DNA of 16,641 bases. Origin: Bacteroidota bacterium. Its GTDB lineage: Bacteria > Bacteroidota > Bacteroidia > Bacteroidales > UBA1402. Each line of letters starts with the position of its first letter. Position 1 is the first letter of the stretch. The position numbers and the translations under genes were made by a program. The stretch covers positions 1 through 16,641 of the forward strand of contig JAUZOU010000024.1 in assembly GCA_030706285.1 (NCBI GenBank). The letters are read 5' to 3'. Under the pieces are notes generated by a model. It saw nothing but the letters and a program-made list of their open reading frames with translations. It was not told where the DNA came from and searched no databases. Positions 7,112 through 14,482 of the stretch are shown here, in pieces.

Positions 7112-7594
7112 ATGCAAAACATAGAACCTAAACGATATCTAATGACGGCTTTCCTTCTAGCTCTGGCAAACTGTGTCTTTGCTCAAAGCATAGCTCTATC
7201 TCCTGCAACTATCAGTCCCAGTGTTTTCTCAATTACAGCCACTACTGCCGGAGCAAATCCTTCTAACCCTCTGACAAACTATACGTCACAGTCGGTAAAA
7301 TACACCTGGCCGTTTTTGGGTAATAATCTTTTTGGCTATATATATGTATCTTCGTCATCGATTCCTTCAGGCCTTTCCATGACTGTTCAGGCAGGTGGCA
7401 GCAGTGGTTTCTGGGGCGCTAACGGCACATCGTCGGGAGAAATAACAGTAAGTTCTTCTTCCCAAATGCTTATCAGTGGCATTTGGAGTGCAAATAACAT
7501 ATCTCGCCCTCTTACCCAAAACATAAAAATTTCCGATTTTTCACAATTGCATCCGGGAACTTACGTGGTAACAGTAAACTATTCCTTACAATAA
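7112..7594 (+). CDS. Cysteine-less sixth subunit-like protein of the assembly operon
   Basis: 160 aa; ATG 3 bases after the barrel gene stop, so translationally coupled. The signal peptide is cleaved near A24 (C-V-F-A|Q). The mature protein is serine/glycine-rich and predicted all-beta. It aligns by eye with the subunit array: I-P-S-G-L-S-M-T-V matches V-P-A-G-T-L-L-K-L of gene 2, and L-I-S-G-I-W-S-A matches L-I-D-G-I-G-S-C. The family cysteine is thus replaced and the mature chain has no cysteine. It ends H-P-G-T-Y-V-V-T-V-N-Y-S-L, which resembles the terminal strand of spore-coat-U/DUF4402-type subunits. Its place between the barrel and motor genes suggests a special subunit (base, terminator or adaptor). 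That role is inference; a main subunit or adhesin is also possible. Confidence 0.68.
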   Translation: MQNIEPKRYLMTAFLLALANCVFAQSIALSPATISPSVFSITATTAGANPSNPLTNYTSQSVKYTWPFLGNNLFGYIYVSSSSIPSGLSMTVQAGGSSGFWGANGTSSGEITVSSSSQMLISGIWSANNISRPLTQNIKISDFSQLHPGTYVVTVNYSLQ

Positions 7595-7603
7595 AAGACA
7601 TCG

Positions 7604-9217
7604 ATGGCACGACACAAAGAAACTCCGAGGCAAAAGTTGATCAGTATGATGTATTTGGTACTGACGGCTATGTTGGCCTTGAACGTTTCAAGGGAGGTCA
7701 TCAATGGCTATTCGGCGGTAAATGACAGCGTGTTGGCTACGATTAAGAATTTTGTGCAGGTCAGAAAGAATACGTATACGAATTTTGAAAAGGAATATGC
7801 GTTGAATAAGGCTGAAGTGAAACCTTTTCTGGACAAAGCGAAAGTGGCTATGCATTTGTCGGATGGAATGAGGGCCTATATCGCGAATGTGCGTAACGAA
7901 TTGGTTGCCGCGACTGAGCGCATTCCGTTGGATTCAGCCAAGCACAGAACTTTTCAGGAGTTGAAGAAAAAAGACAATTACACAATTCCGACCAATTTTC
8001 TGATTGGAAGCCTGGAAAACGGATCTGCAGGCAAAGCCAGGGAGCTGAAACAAAAAATCATTGCCTACCGTCACAGCATGATCAACCTGATTAGTCCGAA
8101 ATACCGCAGCCAATTAAAGCTTGGACTGGAAACAGACGGCCCGTATCGCGATGAAGCAGGGAAGAAGCAAAGCTGGGAATTTCATTATTTCTTTGATATC
8201 CCGCTGGCAGCCGATGTCACCATTCTGAACAAACTGATTTCGGAGGTAAACAATGCAGAAGTGGAAGTCGTCAATGGCTTACTCAATGAAAGTATTGCCG
8301 AAGACTTCAAATATGACCGGATAGAAGCCAAAGTCCTGCCAAAAACGAACTACCTCTTTACCGGCGACCAATATGAAGCGGAAGTGATTGTTGCTGCCTA
8401 TGATACGAGTCACAGTCCAAGCCCGAGTGTCTATTTCATGCGGGGAGTTGACTCGCTGCCGGTATCCCGGCGGGATAACGCCATTAACGTCGCCAGGCAG
8501 AACGGACGGTTGAATCTGAAAATACCGGCCTCTGGGGTAGGGCTCCAAAAATACGCCGGATTCGTGAGCGTACCGACCAATTCGGGGAGGGTAAGAAATT
8601 ATCATTTCAGCAGCGAATACTATGTGGCACAACCTTCGCTCACGGTTTCAGCTACCAACATGAATGTCCTTTACATCGGCGTGAGCAACCCGTTGTCCAT
8701 CTCTGTCCCTGGAATACCCAAAGACAATATTTATCCGACCATTTCGAGTGGTACGTTGAGGCTGGACAGAAGCAAAGGCGAATGGGTGGCGAACGTCCCG
8801 ATCGGTTGCCAACAGGCGACGGTCTCCGTTTCTGCCAAAATAAACGGGACCATGAGACGGATAGGAACGGAAAACTTCAGGGTAAAAAAAGTGCCTGATC
8901 CGGTTTCGTTCATAGCCAATAAGAAAGATGGCTTTGTGAACAGAGATGATTTAATTGAGGCTGGAAAAATCATTGCCAAAATGCCAAATGATTTCGAGTT
9001 CGATTACACGTTCAAGATCATTTCGTTCAAAATGAGTATGCAACGAGGATTTGTCATGTATCATTATGAATCACAAAGTGAAAATCTGACGGATGAAATG
9101 ATTCAACAAATAAGAAAAACAAACAGAGGACAAATTATTATCTTTGAGGATATCGTTGCGCGTGGACCTGATGGAGGAAGCCGAACGCTTTCCCCTCTAA
9201 TTGTTATCATTAAATAG
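7604..9217 (+). CDS. gldM: GldM/PorM homologue (motor periplasmic stator-shaft protein)
   Basis: 537 aa, close to usual GldM length. The N-terminus P-R-Q-K-L-I-S-M-M-Y-L-V-L-T-A-M-L-A-L-N is the GldM signature: a short cytoplasmic tip with a conserved Arg (R9 here), then one transmembrane helix (~13-31). A helical domain follows (~35-220) with F-F-D-I-P-L-A-A-D-V-T-I-L-N. Beta domains carry M-N-V-L-Y-I-G-V-S-N-P, F-R-V-K-K-V-P-D-P and the C-terminal E-D-I-V-A-R-G-P-D-G-G-S-R. In type IX secretion GldM pairs with GldL as a proton-driven motor that reaches across the periplasm to the GldK/N ring. Here it starts 9 bases after the subunit-like gene and precedes gldL, opposite to the canonical order, with no gldK or gldN. 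It is probably a second, system-specific copy; a canonical set elsewhere is expected but unseen. Confidence 0.94.
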   Translation: MARHKETPRQKLISMMYLVLTAMLALNVSREVINGYSAVNDSVLATIKNFVQVRKNTYTNFEKEYALNKAEVKPFLDKAKVAMHLSDGMRAYIANVRNELVAATERIPLDSAKHRTFQELKKKDNYTIPTNFLIGSLENGSAGKARELKQKIIAYRHSMINLISPKYRSQLKLGLETDGPYRDEAGKKQSWEFHYFFDIPLAADVTILNKLISEVNNAEVEVVNGLLNESIAEDFKYDRIEAKVLPKTNYLFTGDQYEAEVIVAAYDTSHSPSPSVYFMRGVDSLPVSRRDNAINVARQNGRLNLKIPASGVGLQKYAGFVSVPTNSGRVRNYHFSSEYYVAQPSLTVSATNMNVLYIGVSNPLSISVPGIPKDNIYPTISSGTLRLDRSKGEWVANVPIGCQQATVSVSAKINGTMRRIGTENFRVKKVPDPVSFIANKKDGFVNRDDLIEAGKIIAKMPNDFEFDYTFKIISFKMSMQRGFVMYHYESQSENLTDEMIQQIRKTNRGQIIIFEDIVARGPDGGSRTLSPLIVIIK

Positions 9218-9236
9218 ATCAGTAAATTGCTATCGT

Positions 9237-10073
9237 ATGAGTCTGGAAGCACACCTTGAAATATTAGTCCAAAGCAAAGGGTTTAAACGACTGTTAGCCA
9301 GGCTATATGGCTGGGGCGCCTCTGTCGTGGTGCTTGGGGCATTGTTTAAATTGGAGCATTGGACTGGTGCCGACTATATGTTGTCCGCCGGGTTGATCAC
9401 GGAGGCCGTCATCTTTTTCTTTTATGCCTTCGATAAAGAAGAAGAGCCTCCTCACCCTGTGGTTTCCTATACTGCCGAAGTCGTTGAAGAGGCAGAGAAC
9501 GGTTCAAAAGAGCTTCCTTCTGCAAAAGACAACCGGCTTGGCACGGGGAATGGTTCATTGGCTCTTGCCAGGTTTGATGAAATGCTTGAGAATGCGGAGA
9601 TAACACCAGAACTGCTGGTGAAATTCGGCGAAGGCCTGAGGAAGCTTGGCGATACGACCGAAAACATGAACTCCATGGAAGATGTCTTTTCTACTTCAAG
9701 AAGCTATCTGAAAACATTGAGGTCTGCAGACGAATCGCTGGGAAAACTGGCAAAAGCCTACGAAAATACCATCACGAACGTTACATGTAAAACGGTCTTC
9801 AAGTATCAGAGTCTGACAACTTCCTTGTCGTTGATTGAGGAAGAGTCAAGGACATATCAGCAACAAATGGAACTGCTTAATAAAAATCTGACGGCATTGA
9901 ACAATGTCTATAAACTTCAACGCAAAGGGGCTGATGACTTCTTAAAGGATATGGCAGAGTCGGCTGCCGAAGCAAAAAAATACCGCGAACAAATGAAAGA
10001 GCTCAACAAAAACCTGACTGAACTAAATAAGTTTTATGGGAATATGCGCTCTGCCATAAGCAATAAATTTTAG
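9237..10073 (+). CDS. gldL: GldL/PorL homologue (proton-channel subunit of the motor)
   Basis: 278 aa from ATG 9237. A longer frame from TTG 9201 would overlap gldM and add residues unlike any GldL start. Residues ~22-38 (L-Y-G-W-G-A-S-V-V-V-L-G-A-L-F-K) and ~47-65 (Y-M-L-S-A-G-L-I-T-E-A-V-I-F-F-F-Y-A-F) are the two transmembrane helices. The F-K-L-E-H-W loop and the membrane-embedded glutamate (E56) essential for proton flow in GldL are both present. The cytoplasmic remainder is acidic, then strongly helical, with repeated Q-M-x-x-L-N-K-N-L-T-x-L-N units (about 217-230 and 252-265), as in PorL. Five GldL subunits surround two GldM helices in the known motor. All visible motor residues are intact, so the pair is likely functional. 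It ends the operon. Confidence 0.94.
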   Translation: MSLEAHLEILVQSKGFKRLLARLYGWGASVVVLGALFKLEHWTGADYMLSAGLITEAVIFFFYAFDKEEEPPHPVVSYTAEVVEEAENGSKELPSAKDNRLGTGNGSLALARFDEMLENAEITPELLVKFGEGLRKLGDTTENMNSMEDVFSTSRSYLKTLRSADESLGKLAKAYENTITNVTCKTVFKYQSLTTSLSLIEEESRTYQQQMELLNKNLTALNNVYKLQRKGADDFLKDMAESAAEAKKYREQMKELNKNLTELNKFYGNMRSAISNKF

Positions 10074-10099
10074 TCTTTCCCTGATATCTCACGAGCGAA

Positions 10100-10129
10100 T
10101 GCCCGCTATTTACGGCGGGTAAGCGGGCA
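10100..10129 (+). terminator. GC-rich hairpin downstream of gldL
   Basis: TGCCCGCT (10100-10107) pairs with AGCGGGCA (10122-10129). A second right arm, GCGGG (10115-10119), can compete for CCCGC of the same left arm. It starts 27 bases after the gldL stop. No T-tract follows on the + strand, so it is better read as a 3'-end stabilising or partial termination structure than as a classic intrinsic terminator. Confidence 0.4.
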
Positions 10130-10440
10130 ACAGACAATATTTATTTGGAAAAATCGAAGAATGCTTGCCGCAAGCCGCGGGAATTTTCAATTCATCTCTC
10201 ATAAACAACTTCCAGCGTTTACTGACTCACTCTAATTCTGTCTGCCAGGTCGGATAATGGATAAAAGCATTTAAAAAGCTCCAATTATACGTATTTCCGC
10301 ATTTCAGCGGTTTCAGGTCATTGGTTTATCTCTATTTTTACTTCGCCGATACTGAATGAACCGGTACAATGACCATGCCGACAGACTTGAAAAACACAAA
10401 GACCTCGTTGCTGCATTATCCCTGCCATTCTGGCAAGTGC

Positions 10441-10520
10441 AGCCGGTTTAACGACTTGACAGAGTTGCCTGTGTTAGATCAGCCCGTTAAACAAGCTGCC
10501 GGTTGTAGCCCAAACGGGCT
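10441..10520 (+). promoter_or_regulatory. Leader RNA with mutually exclusive stems (attenuator/riboswitch candidate)
   Basis: GTTTAACG (10446-10453) is an exact complement of CGTTAAAC (10485-10492). AGCCCGTT (10481-10488) is an exact complement of AACGGGCT (10513-10520). AGCCC (10507-10511) can form a tight hairpin with GGGCT (10516-10520). The first two stems share 10485-10488 and the last two share 10516-10520, so they cannot all form. AGCCGG (10441-10446) may also pair with CCGGTT (10499-10504). The cluster ends 67 bases before the start codon. I do not recognise a known riboswitch class. Confidence 0.42.
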
Positions 10521-10587
10521 GGTCCATGTCCTATTCTTTTTGCCGGAAGGAGACATCCGAACAACCTATCAATTATAAACAATCGTC

Positions 10588-13500
10588 ATGAAAAAGATTT
10601 CAACCTTGTGTTTAATTCTTGTCAGCACACTCTGTCTGAATGTGATGGCCGCGAGCGTTACCACCCCAGAATCAGGTAAAAAATACTATCTGATTCAGCC
10701 AGGCGGTAATTTCCTTGCTGAAGTAAGTGGGGTCGTGGAACTGGATAATCCCGGTTCGACAACCAACCATATTTTTCAATTTGTTCCGGTTGAAGGAAGC
10801 GCCGGCGTTTACAACATCGAAGTGCTTTCTACCGGTACGTTTATCACCAAATCCGGTACCTGGAGCACAGTTTTTGGATCAGATCAGACGGTCAACGCAG
10901 CCAAATTTACTATTGAGGCCGTCGGTGATGGAACAGTCAAGTTCAACTGCCTGGACAACAGTCTGTATCTGGGGACTGACGCCACTGAAAGTGGGTCGCT
11001 CCTGTACTCCAATAAGGGCGGCAATGATCCGAAACATTACTGGTACATTCAGGAGGCAACTGAAGGAGAAATTGTGCTTTTTGGCCTCAACACGGTCATT
11101 TCGGCCGCCGAAACCTTGAAAGCAGCATCCGTTGTCGGTACGGATTTCGGAGATTACCTGCAGAAAGACATGGATACTTTTACAGCTGCCATTACCGCCG
11201 CTAAGGCTGTCGCAGCCAACCCAGCCTCGCAGGCTGCTGCAAATGATGCTACAACGGCGTTGAACCAAGCCATCAGTGCTTTTAAAGCGACGGTCATTAA
11301 GCCGGTCTTTATTCCTGATGTCAATAAATATTATTACCTGATCCATTCTTCAGGCATGTATATGACCGAATCGAGTACTACGGTCAAACTGAACACGCCT
11401 CTTGGCACAAATATCCAGTACTTCAAATTTATCCCTGTTGCCGGGCGGAGTGGAGTCTACACGATCCAGGTTGGTTCAACCTCATCCTTTATTACCAAAT
11501 CCGGTTCGTACAATGTCGTTCTCGGAACAGATACGACAAGCAACCTTTCCAAATTCAGTATCGAAGTGGTGGATGGAACGACCAGCACGTTAAAATTCAA
11601 GTGCCTTGATAATAGCAGATACCTAGGCACAGATGCTTCAACGGCTGGATCAGGCATTTACTCAGATAAAAGCGGCACCAGCACCTTGCTTCAGTGGTCT
11701 GCCAAAGTCGTCGTGGAAGGAGAACTGATCAAATCATCGCTGAGCGATGCCCTGACGGCTGCCACCAAACTGATCAATAAAGCTGTGATCGGGAATGAGC
11801 CAACCCAATACCCACAGGAAGCCTATACGGCTTTTTCCGATGCCATCACCAGTGCCACCAATGTCCTGAACCAGGCAACGGCCCAGGCGGATATCAATAC
11901 AGCCTATGCCGCCCTGATCGCCGCTCAGGCTGCCTTTACAGATGCACGTATTGACCCGGTATTTATACCGGTTGATGGCGCCAAATACCGTGTCATCAAC
12001 AAATATTACAACAAATGTATTACCGTAAACGGCGACAATACCGTCTCGGCTACCGGATGGGCTACGGCATTTACCTCAGGGCTGGCCACTCAATGCTGGA
12101 CGTTCAAGCCAGTTGCCGGATTGTCCGGAATTTATCAAATGCTTAACAATGATCAGGCATTTACCTATACGGCTGCAGCCGGTAGCTATGGCATCACACT
12201 GTCTACTCCTGATGCATCGGCTGCCACACAACAGATTAAATTTGTTTACTATGGAACGGAAAACGGACAAGATCTGTTTGTCGTACAGTCGTCTGATGAG
12301 ACACTCGACCTGGTCGTCAGCGGAAGTACCAGAGCCAGGATGCTTGCCAAAAATCTGACGGATGCAGGGCACAGAACCCTTCTGCTGAAAGTGGATGAAC
12401 CGAATGATCCGGATAAACGGGCTTTGGCTGATTATATCTATACAGCTCAGACGACACTGGATTCGAAGGTCATCGGGACCGGTGAAGGTCAATGGACACA
12501 GGATGCCTACGATACATTTAACAATGTGATCAAGTCCTGTATCAGTATGGTCAACGGAAGTGGTTATACGCAGGCTGAGGTCGACGCTAAGTTGGTTGAT
12601 CTCAAGGCGGCAGAAACAGTCTACAACAACCCAAGTGCCATCAACACAAAGGTGCTGACAGCTAAACTGGACACCGCCAACATTAAGCTGAATGCAGCTG
12701 TCGTGGGTGAAAAGATCGGTGAATACCTGATGTCAACGATCGAACAGTTCAAACTGAACATCGACTCCGCTGCAATCATTTGTAAAAAAGCGGCCAAACA
12801 AGCTGATATCGATACAGCAACCGTTACCCTTCAAACAAAGATCGACACCTTTGTCGCTGATTCCAACCATGTGGTACTGAATGTCAAAGTGGTGATCGAT
12901 GATGTACTGCCTTATGCCCAGGCACTGAAGGACAGCGCTAAAGTCGGTACCGAAAAAGGCCAGTATGATCAGTCTGCCATCGATCTGTTCCAGGTATCCA
13001 TAGACAAAGCCAAAGGACTTCAGACACCGGCAAGTGCTGATCTGGACAGTTTGTTGCAGGCGATGGCCACATTCAAGGCCAGTGCCATTTCCATCAACCG
13101 GAACGGACTGAAATCAACCATTGATGCTGCCACGGCCTTGTTGGGAACTATTGTGACCGGGACATTCGACGGACAATATCCAGCAGCTAAAATCAATGAA
13201 CTGAAAACAGCGTTAGCCTCAGCCAACCAACTATATGCTTCGACTTCTATTACTCAGTTGAAAATAGACTCCGTGAATACGGTTCTTGGCAATGCCATCA
13301 ACACGTTGAATGCTGCAAAAATCGTCATTTCGTTCACAGGACTATCGACAGCCATCAGCAACGCCAATTCCGCACTCAACAATGCCGTCATTGGCAATTC
13401 GCCTGAACAATACAAACAGGAAGTGTTTGATGCCTTAAAGTCCAAACTGACCAGCGCCACGCCGTTCAACAACAGCAAACAGGTCTCTCAAACCTCCGTC

Positions 13501-14244
13501 GATTCCGTTGCAACAAGCCTGACAGCCGCAATCAAGTTGTTCCTGGCTTCTGTCAATCCGAAAGATTTCTCAGCATTGAAAACCATCATTGATCAGGCAC
13601 AAGCAGCCTATAATCAGGCAGTCATCGGTAATTATCAGGGCGCCTATTCAAAAACGACTAAAGATGCGTTCAAAAAGTCAATTGACAATGCCATGACCGT
13701 TTACAAAGACAGTACGACAACTCAGGCCGCCATCAATGAAGCTACGACCAAACTAACTTCCTTGTTGAGCAATTTCAACGTATTGTATGTTAAGGTAGAC
13801 AAGTCAGCCTTACTGACCAAGCTCACGGCGATGAAAGCCTTCCTGGATTCCGTCAAGGTTGATCGCTATACTGCGGAAAGTTTTGCCGCATTCAGGGTTC
13901 AAGTGGAATCCTCGCAATCGGTTTATAATGATGCCTATGCGTCACAATCCAATGTGGATTACTCCCTATCGCTGTTAAATTCCAGTGAGAAAGCACTTGT
14001 ACTGGTGACCGCCATAGGCCAGGTTGCAACCTCAGCCGTGACTGTGTATACTTCAGGTGCAGATCTTCACATCATCAACATTCCGGAAAAAAGCCATCTG
14101 ACTATCTGCAATCTGGCCGGCCAGTTACTGTTGGAAACGAATTGCACGACAGACCATGTGACACAGACTGTCAAAGCCGGTACGTATGTGATCGCCGTCA
14201 GAAACGCCAACGTGTTAACATCAACAGTGGTTCTGGTAAAATAA
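10588..14244 (+). CDS. T9SS-exported surface protein with beta-trefoil-like and FIVAR repeats
   Basis: 1218 aa; signal peptide M-K-K-I-S-T then a hydrophobic core, cleaved near A21/A22. Three related modules at ~23-160, ~237-380 and ~456-605 share K-Y-Y-L-I, S-G-V-Y-x-I, F-I-T-K-S-G and C-L-D-N-S-x-Y-L-G-T-D (strongest in the first two) and look like ricin-type beta-trefoil, usually carbohydrate-binding. FIVAR-like helical repeats of ~70 aa follow modules 1 and 2 (~165-235, ~383-455), then run in tandem (~610-1140, about seven). Most carry V-[IV]-G-x-x-x-x-x-Y and an N-x-A or T-x-x-A-I-N helix. The C-terminal ~75 residues (L-T-I-C-N-L-A-G-Q-L, then K-A-G-T-Y-V-I-A-V and V-V-L-V-K) are a T9SS type A sorting domain, so the protein should be exported by T9SS and anchored outside. 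Probably a glycan-binding adhesin or matrix protein; ligand unknown. Long leader upstream, strong terminator downstream. Confidence 0.86.
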   Translation: MKKISTLCLILVSTLCLNVMAASVTTPESGKKYYLIQPGGNFLAEVSGVVELDNPGSTTNHIFQFVPVEGSAGVYNIEVLSTGTFITKSGTWSTVFGSDQTVNAAKFTIEAVGDGTVKFNCLDNSLYLGTDATESGSLLYSNKGGNDPKHYWYIQEATEGEIVLFGLNTVISAAETLKAASVVGTDFGDYLQKDMDTFTAAITAAKAVAANPASQAAANDATTALNQAISAFKATVIKPVFIPDVNKYYYLIHSSGMYMTESSTTVKLNTPLGTNIQYFKFIPVAGRSGVYTIQVGSTSSFITKSGSYNVVLGTDTTSNLSKFSIEVVDGTTSTLKFKCLDNSRYLGTDASTAGSGIYSDKSGTSTLLQWSAKVVVEGELIKSSLSDALTAATKLINKAVIGNEPTQYPQEAYTAFSDAITSATNVLNQATAQADINTAYAALIAAQAAFTDARIDPVFIPVDGAKYRVINKYYNKCITVNGDNTVSATGWATAFTSGLATQCWTFKPVAGLSGIYQMLNNDQAFTYTAAAGSYGITLSTPDASAATQQIKFVYYGTENGQDLFVVQSSDETLDLVVSGSTRARMLAKNLTDAGHRTLLLKVDEPNDPDKRALADYIYTAQTTLDSKVIGTGEGQWTQDAYDTFNNVIKSCISMVNGSGYTQAEVDAKLVDLKAAETVYNNPSAINTKVLTAKLDTANIKLNAAVVGEKIGEYLMSTIEQFKLNIDSAAIICKKAAKQADIDTATVTLQTKIDTFVADSNHVVLNVKVVIDDVLPYAQALKDSAKVGTEKGQYDQSAIDLFQVSIDKAKGLQTPASADLDSLLQAMATFKASAISINRNGLKSTIDAATALLGTIVTGTFDGQYPAAKINELKTALASANQLYASTSITQLKIDSVNTVLGNAINTLNAAKIVISFTGLSTAISNANSALNNAVIGNSPEQYKQEVFDALKSKLTSATPFNNSKQVSQTSVDSVATSLTAAIKLFLASVNPKDFSALKTIIDQAQAAYNQAVIGNYQGAYSKTTKDAFKKSIDNAMTVYKDSTTTQAAINEATTKLTSLLSNFNVLYVKVDKSALLTKLTAMKAFLDSVKVDRYTAESFAAFRVQVESSQSVYNDAYASQSNVDYSLSLLNSSEKALVLVTAIGQVATSAVTVYTSGADLHIINIPEKSHLTICNLAGQLLLETNCTTDHVTQTVKAGTYVIAVRNANVLTSTVVLVK

Positions 14245-14306
14245 GTTATGTTGATCAATGTCTGCTCTATTTTTTAGACATTAGGTTTTTCAATAGGTTA
14301 ACAGTA

Positions 14307-14341
14307 AGAGGATTTCAGGGTCACCTGGAATCCTCTTTTTT
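14307..14341 (+). terminator. Strong intrinsic terminator after the surface-protein gene
   Basis: A 13-bp stem with one G-T wobble (14307-14319 with 14324-14336), GTCA tetraloop, followed immediately by a T-run (14336-14341). Upstream, AATGTCT (14257-14263) and AGACATT (14276-14282) can form another 7-bp hairpin just after the stop codon. Confidence 0.88.
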
Positions 14342-14482
14342 ATGCTATAGAACATACTATTAGTCAATACAATGGGCTGAAACGTTAAATTTACTTTCTT
14401 GTAAAAAATAACATCAGCAACGACAACAACTTTCAACCTTTTGATTTATTTTCGTGCGAACCTAATACTAAGAAACACACCT
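14342..14482. other. AT-rich promoter region of putA
   Basis: The spacer between the terminator and putA is AT-rich and non-coding. TATTTTCG at 14447-14454 differs by one base from the -7 consensus TAnnTTTG and lies 29 bases before the ATG. No properly spaced -33 TTTG was found. No recognisable riboswitch or operator was seen. Confidence 0.3.

Larger units (their letters stand above)
10074..10587. other. Long non-coding leader with nested inverted repeats
   Basis: 514 bases between gldL and the large surface-protein gene. A 69-codon frame (10369-10578) has no homology-like features, no signal peptide and overlaps strong inverted repeats, so I treat it as chance. The stretch holds the hairpin at 10100-10129, small hairpins GCTTG/CAAGC (10163-10175) and TGCCA/TGGCA (10423-10435), and a cluster of overlapping stems at 10441-10520. 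No full TAnnTTTG promoter match was found; TTTATTTG near 10141-10147 has one mismatch. Confidence 0.6.

Noticed and set aside
8279..8632. 117-codon antisense frame inside gldM
   Set aside because: Lies entirely opposite strongly conserved GldM coding sequence; its translation shows no recognisable features.
9201..9236. Earlier TTG start for gldL overlapping the end of gldM
   Set aside because: It would add 12 residues unlike known GldL N-termini; ATG 9237 gives the expected start.
7604..10073. Canonical T9SS core operon (gldKLMN)
   Set aside because: Gene order is M then L. What follows is a leader and a cargo-type gene, and what precedes is a subunit-like gene and a barrel gene; no gldK or gldN is present.
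10369..10578. 69-codon + strand open frame in the leader of the large surface-protein gene
   Set aside because: No signal peptide, domain or paralogue pattern. It overlaps the inverted-repeat cluster, and there is no ribosome binding site ahead of its start. Most likely chance.
10879..11346. 155-codon antisense frame (and others up to 138 codons) inside the large surface-protein gene
   Set aside because: Shadow of a repetitive coding region; the opposite frame has signal peptide, repeats and sorting domain, while this one has none.
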